NCBI GenBank assembly: GCA_946886975.1
Contig: CAMPJV010000141.1
Span: 1 to 6,772, forward strand
DNA: 6,772 nt
From: an uncultured Taibaiella sp.
Lineage (GTDB): Bacteria; Bacteroidota; Bacteroidia; Chitinophagales; Chitinophagaceae
Direction: 5' to 3'
Of the stretch, positions 5,249 to 6,772 are shown piece by piece. The notes beneath the pieces are model-generated. The model ran no database searches and had not been told where the DNA came from. It saw only the letters and a program-made list of their open reading frames with translations. The translations under genes were made by a program, and so were the position numbers. Each line of letters opens with the position of its first letter. Position 1 is the stretch's first letter.

Positions 5249-6625
5249 TCAGCTGAAGAGTAATTTATATACATCTTCTACTTTATTGACAGCTTTCACT
5301 TCTATGGTGTAGTTCTTCTTATCCAGACCTTTTATGTTTGCCTTAGGGATAAAGATGGCATCCATTCCCAACTTATCGGCTTCGGCTATCCGTTGGTCTA
5401 TTCTATTCACAGCTCTTATTTCGCCCGAGAGACCGATCTCACCAACAAAACAAATATTTGACGGAAGCGCTCTGTCCTCGTAAGAAGAAAGCAAGGAGCA
5501 TACGACCGCCAGCTCTATTGAAGGATCTTCAATCTTTAGTCCTCCGGCAATATTGACAAATACATCTTTGGAGCCGAAGTGAAAGCCTCCTCTTTTTTCC
5601 AGTACTGCAAGCAGGAGCTGGAGACGCCGGAGGTCTAAACCGCTGACCGTGCGTTGGGGGGTTCCATAAACAGCAGTTGTAGCCAGCGCCTGAACTTCGA
5701 TCATAAGTGGGCGCAGTCCTTCCATTGTCGCTGCGATGGCAATGCCGCTAAGCGGCTCATCATGCTGGGATAAGAGGATTTCTGAGGGGTTGGTTACCGG
5801 GCGCATTCCTTTCGTGACCATTTCATAGATGCCTAATTCTGATGTGGAACCGAAGCGGTTTTTTAGGGTGCGCAGTATCCGATAAGCATAATGACGGTCT
5901 CCCTCAAACTGCAAGACAGTATCCACCATATGTTCCAGAACCTTTGGACCTGCGATAGAACCTTCCTTTGTAATATGTCCGATAATAACCACGGGTATAT
6001 TGCTGGCCTTGGCAAACCGCTGCAGTTCAGCGGCACACTCACGCACCTGAGACACGCTGCCTGCCGCTGACTCAACGTAGGGCGACTCAAGCGTTTGGAT
6101 GGAGTCTATAATAATTAGCTGGGTCTTTACCTTTTTTATCTCCTGGAAAATTGTTGTGGTGTCCGTTGCGTTGAGCAGGTAAAGGTTATTGTTGGTAGTG
6201 CCGATTCGCTCCGCCCGTAGTTTGATCTGCTGAGCGCTTTCTTCGCCACTTACATAGAGCGTTATGATATTCTTCCATTCAAGTGCTGCCTGGAGGAACA
6301 AGGTAGACTTTCCAATTCCGGGTTCACCTGCAACAAGAATGACGGAGCCAGGAACCATTCCCCCACCAAGGACACGATTTAACTCAGGGTCCTGTGTTTG
6401 AATTCGTGTTTCATCCTGGGCAGTAATCTCGTCGAGCTTGTGCGCCTTTCTTTTTTCCTTGTGATCATCATCCATCCAGATGGCCTCGCCTCTGCTTTTT
6501 GCATCGCGCTCTTTTATTTCCTCGACGAAGGAATTCCACGCGCCGCAAGACGGACATTTACCTGTCCATTTTGGAGTTTCATAACCGCATTGCTGACAGA
6601 AAAAAGCACTCTTGATCTTAGCCAT
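5249..6625 (-). CDS. radA: DNA repair protein RadA (Sms)
   Basis: A 458-residue RecA-related ATPase/helicase that promotes branch migration during recombinational repair; the length is standard for RadA. The N-terminal C4 zinc finger has Cys10-x2-Cys13 and Cys24-x2-Cys27 (FFCQQCGYETPKWTGKCPSCGAWNSF). The linker (about 33-75) is rich in charged residues. Walker A is GEPGIGKST (100-108) and Walker B is LIIIDS (170-175). The RadA-specific KNRFGS motif is at 255-260. The C-terminal Lon-like domain (about 285-458) contains VSGLDLRRLQLLLAVLEKR, DVFVNIAGGLKIEDPSIELA and GEIGLSGEIRAV. The ATG at 6623-6625 gives the canonical MAKIKSAFFCQQCGY start. It lies 53 bases before comF. An intrinsic terminator at 6720-6749 separates it from the gene upstream. 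Confidence 0.97.
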   Translation of the reverse strand: MAKIKSAFFCQQCGYETPKWTGKCPSCGAWNSFVEEIKERDAKSRGEAIWMDDDHKEKRKAHKLDEITAQDETRIQTQDPELNRVLGGGMVPGSVILVAGEPGIGKSTLFLQAALEWKNIITLYVSGEESAQQIKLRAERIGTTNNNLYLLNATDTTTIFQEIKKVKTQLIIIDSIQTLESPYVESAAGSVSQVRECAAELQRFAKASNIPVVIIGHITKEGSIAGPKVLEHMVDTVLQFEGDRHYAYRILRTLKNRFGSTSELGIYEMVTKGMRPVTNPSEILLSQHDEPLSGIAIAATMEGLRPLMIEVQALATTAVYGTPQRTVSGLDLRRLQLLLAVLEKRGGFHFGSKDVFVNIAGGLKIEDPSIELAVVCSLLSSYEDRALPSNICFVGEIGLSGEIRAVNRIDQRIAEADKLGMDAIFIPKANIKGLDKKNYTIEVKAVNKVEDVYKLLFS

Positions 6626-6639
6626 GATTGTAAAACGGT

Positions 6640-6647
6640 CAAAAGTA
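6640..6647 (-). promoter_or_regulatory. radA -7 promoter box
   Basis: The minus-strand sequence TACTTTTG (6647-6640) matches the Bacteroidota -7 consensus TAnnTTTG exactly. It lies 14 bases before the radA ATG, which predicts a very short leader of about 10 bases. I see no good TTTG or TTG at the expected -33 distance, so either the promoter is weak or the -33 element is degenerate. Confidence 0.5.
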
Positions 6648-6719
6648 AAAAGACGGAAGAAGAATGATTTGGATAATTTGAGAGAGGATAGCGTGAATTG
6701 GGAAAGAACGAGATAAAAA

Positions 6720-6749
6720 AAGAGCCACTGGAGGAATCCGGCGGCTCTT
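6720..6749 (-). terminator. intrinsic terminator of the gene upstream of radA (outside the window)
   Basis: AAGAGCC (6720-6726) pairs with GGCTCTT (6743-6749). After one mismatch an inner stem of five pairs (one G-T) closes a GGAA tetraloop. On the minus strand the hairpin runs into U residues (complement of the A run 6715-6720). It must end a minus-strand transcript arriving from beyond base 6772. The remaining 23 bases to the edge are too short to identify that gene, though a minus-strand TAG lies at 6755-6757. Confidence 0.9.
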
Positions 6750-6772
6750 ACTTACTAACCCATTAAATTCAC

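Overview
The window looks like a chromosomal stretch from a Bacteroidota bacterium, most likely of the Chitinophaga type. The evidence is protein style and transcription signals. There is a FadL-like outer-membrane barrel paired with a GDSL-type lipoprotein. Three genes have a perfect TAnnTTTG -7 box, and Shine-Dalgarno sequences are lacking. The genus is an inference from protein appearance; no database was searched.

Every gene supported here lies on the minus strand, so the region reads from right to left. At the right edge (6720-6749) is the terminator of a gene outside the window. Next come radA (DNA repair/recombination ATPase, 5249-6625) and a ComF-type phosphoribosyltransferase gene (4464-5195) with its own promoter immediately before its ATG. 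A two-gene unit follows: an OmpP1/FadL outer-membrane transporter (3124-4356), then, 23 bases on, an SGNH/GDSL-like lipoprotein (1796-3100). This unit ends in a strong intrinsic terminator (1744-1779).

The classical translation/RNA-processing cluster comes next: rpmH (ribosomal protein L34), rnpA (RNase P protein) and yidD (membrane-insertion factor). It is driven by a textbook Bacteroidota promoter at 1559-1590. rnpA and yidD overlap by ATGA. A 235-base gap holding a degenerate 11-bp tandem repeat separates yidD from a gamma-class carbonic anhydrase-like hexapeptide protein that runs off the left edge.

Most of the window is conserved housekeeping, and I see no mobile element, CRISPR array, defence system or RNA gene. 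The points worth a second look are: rnpA has no ATG, GTG or TTG where its protein must begin; the GDSL-type lipoprotein has Ala where the catalytic Ser should be; an 11-bp periodic repeat lies downstream of yidD; and comF appears to be transcribed almost or entirely leaderless. No intergenic stretch exceeds 300 bases.
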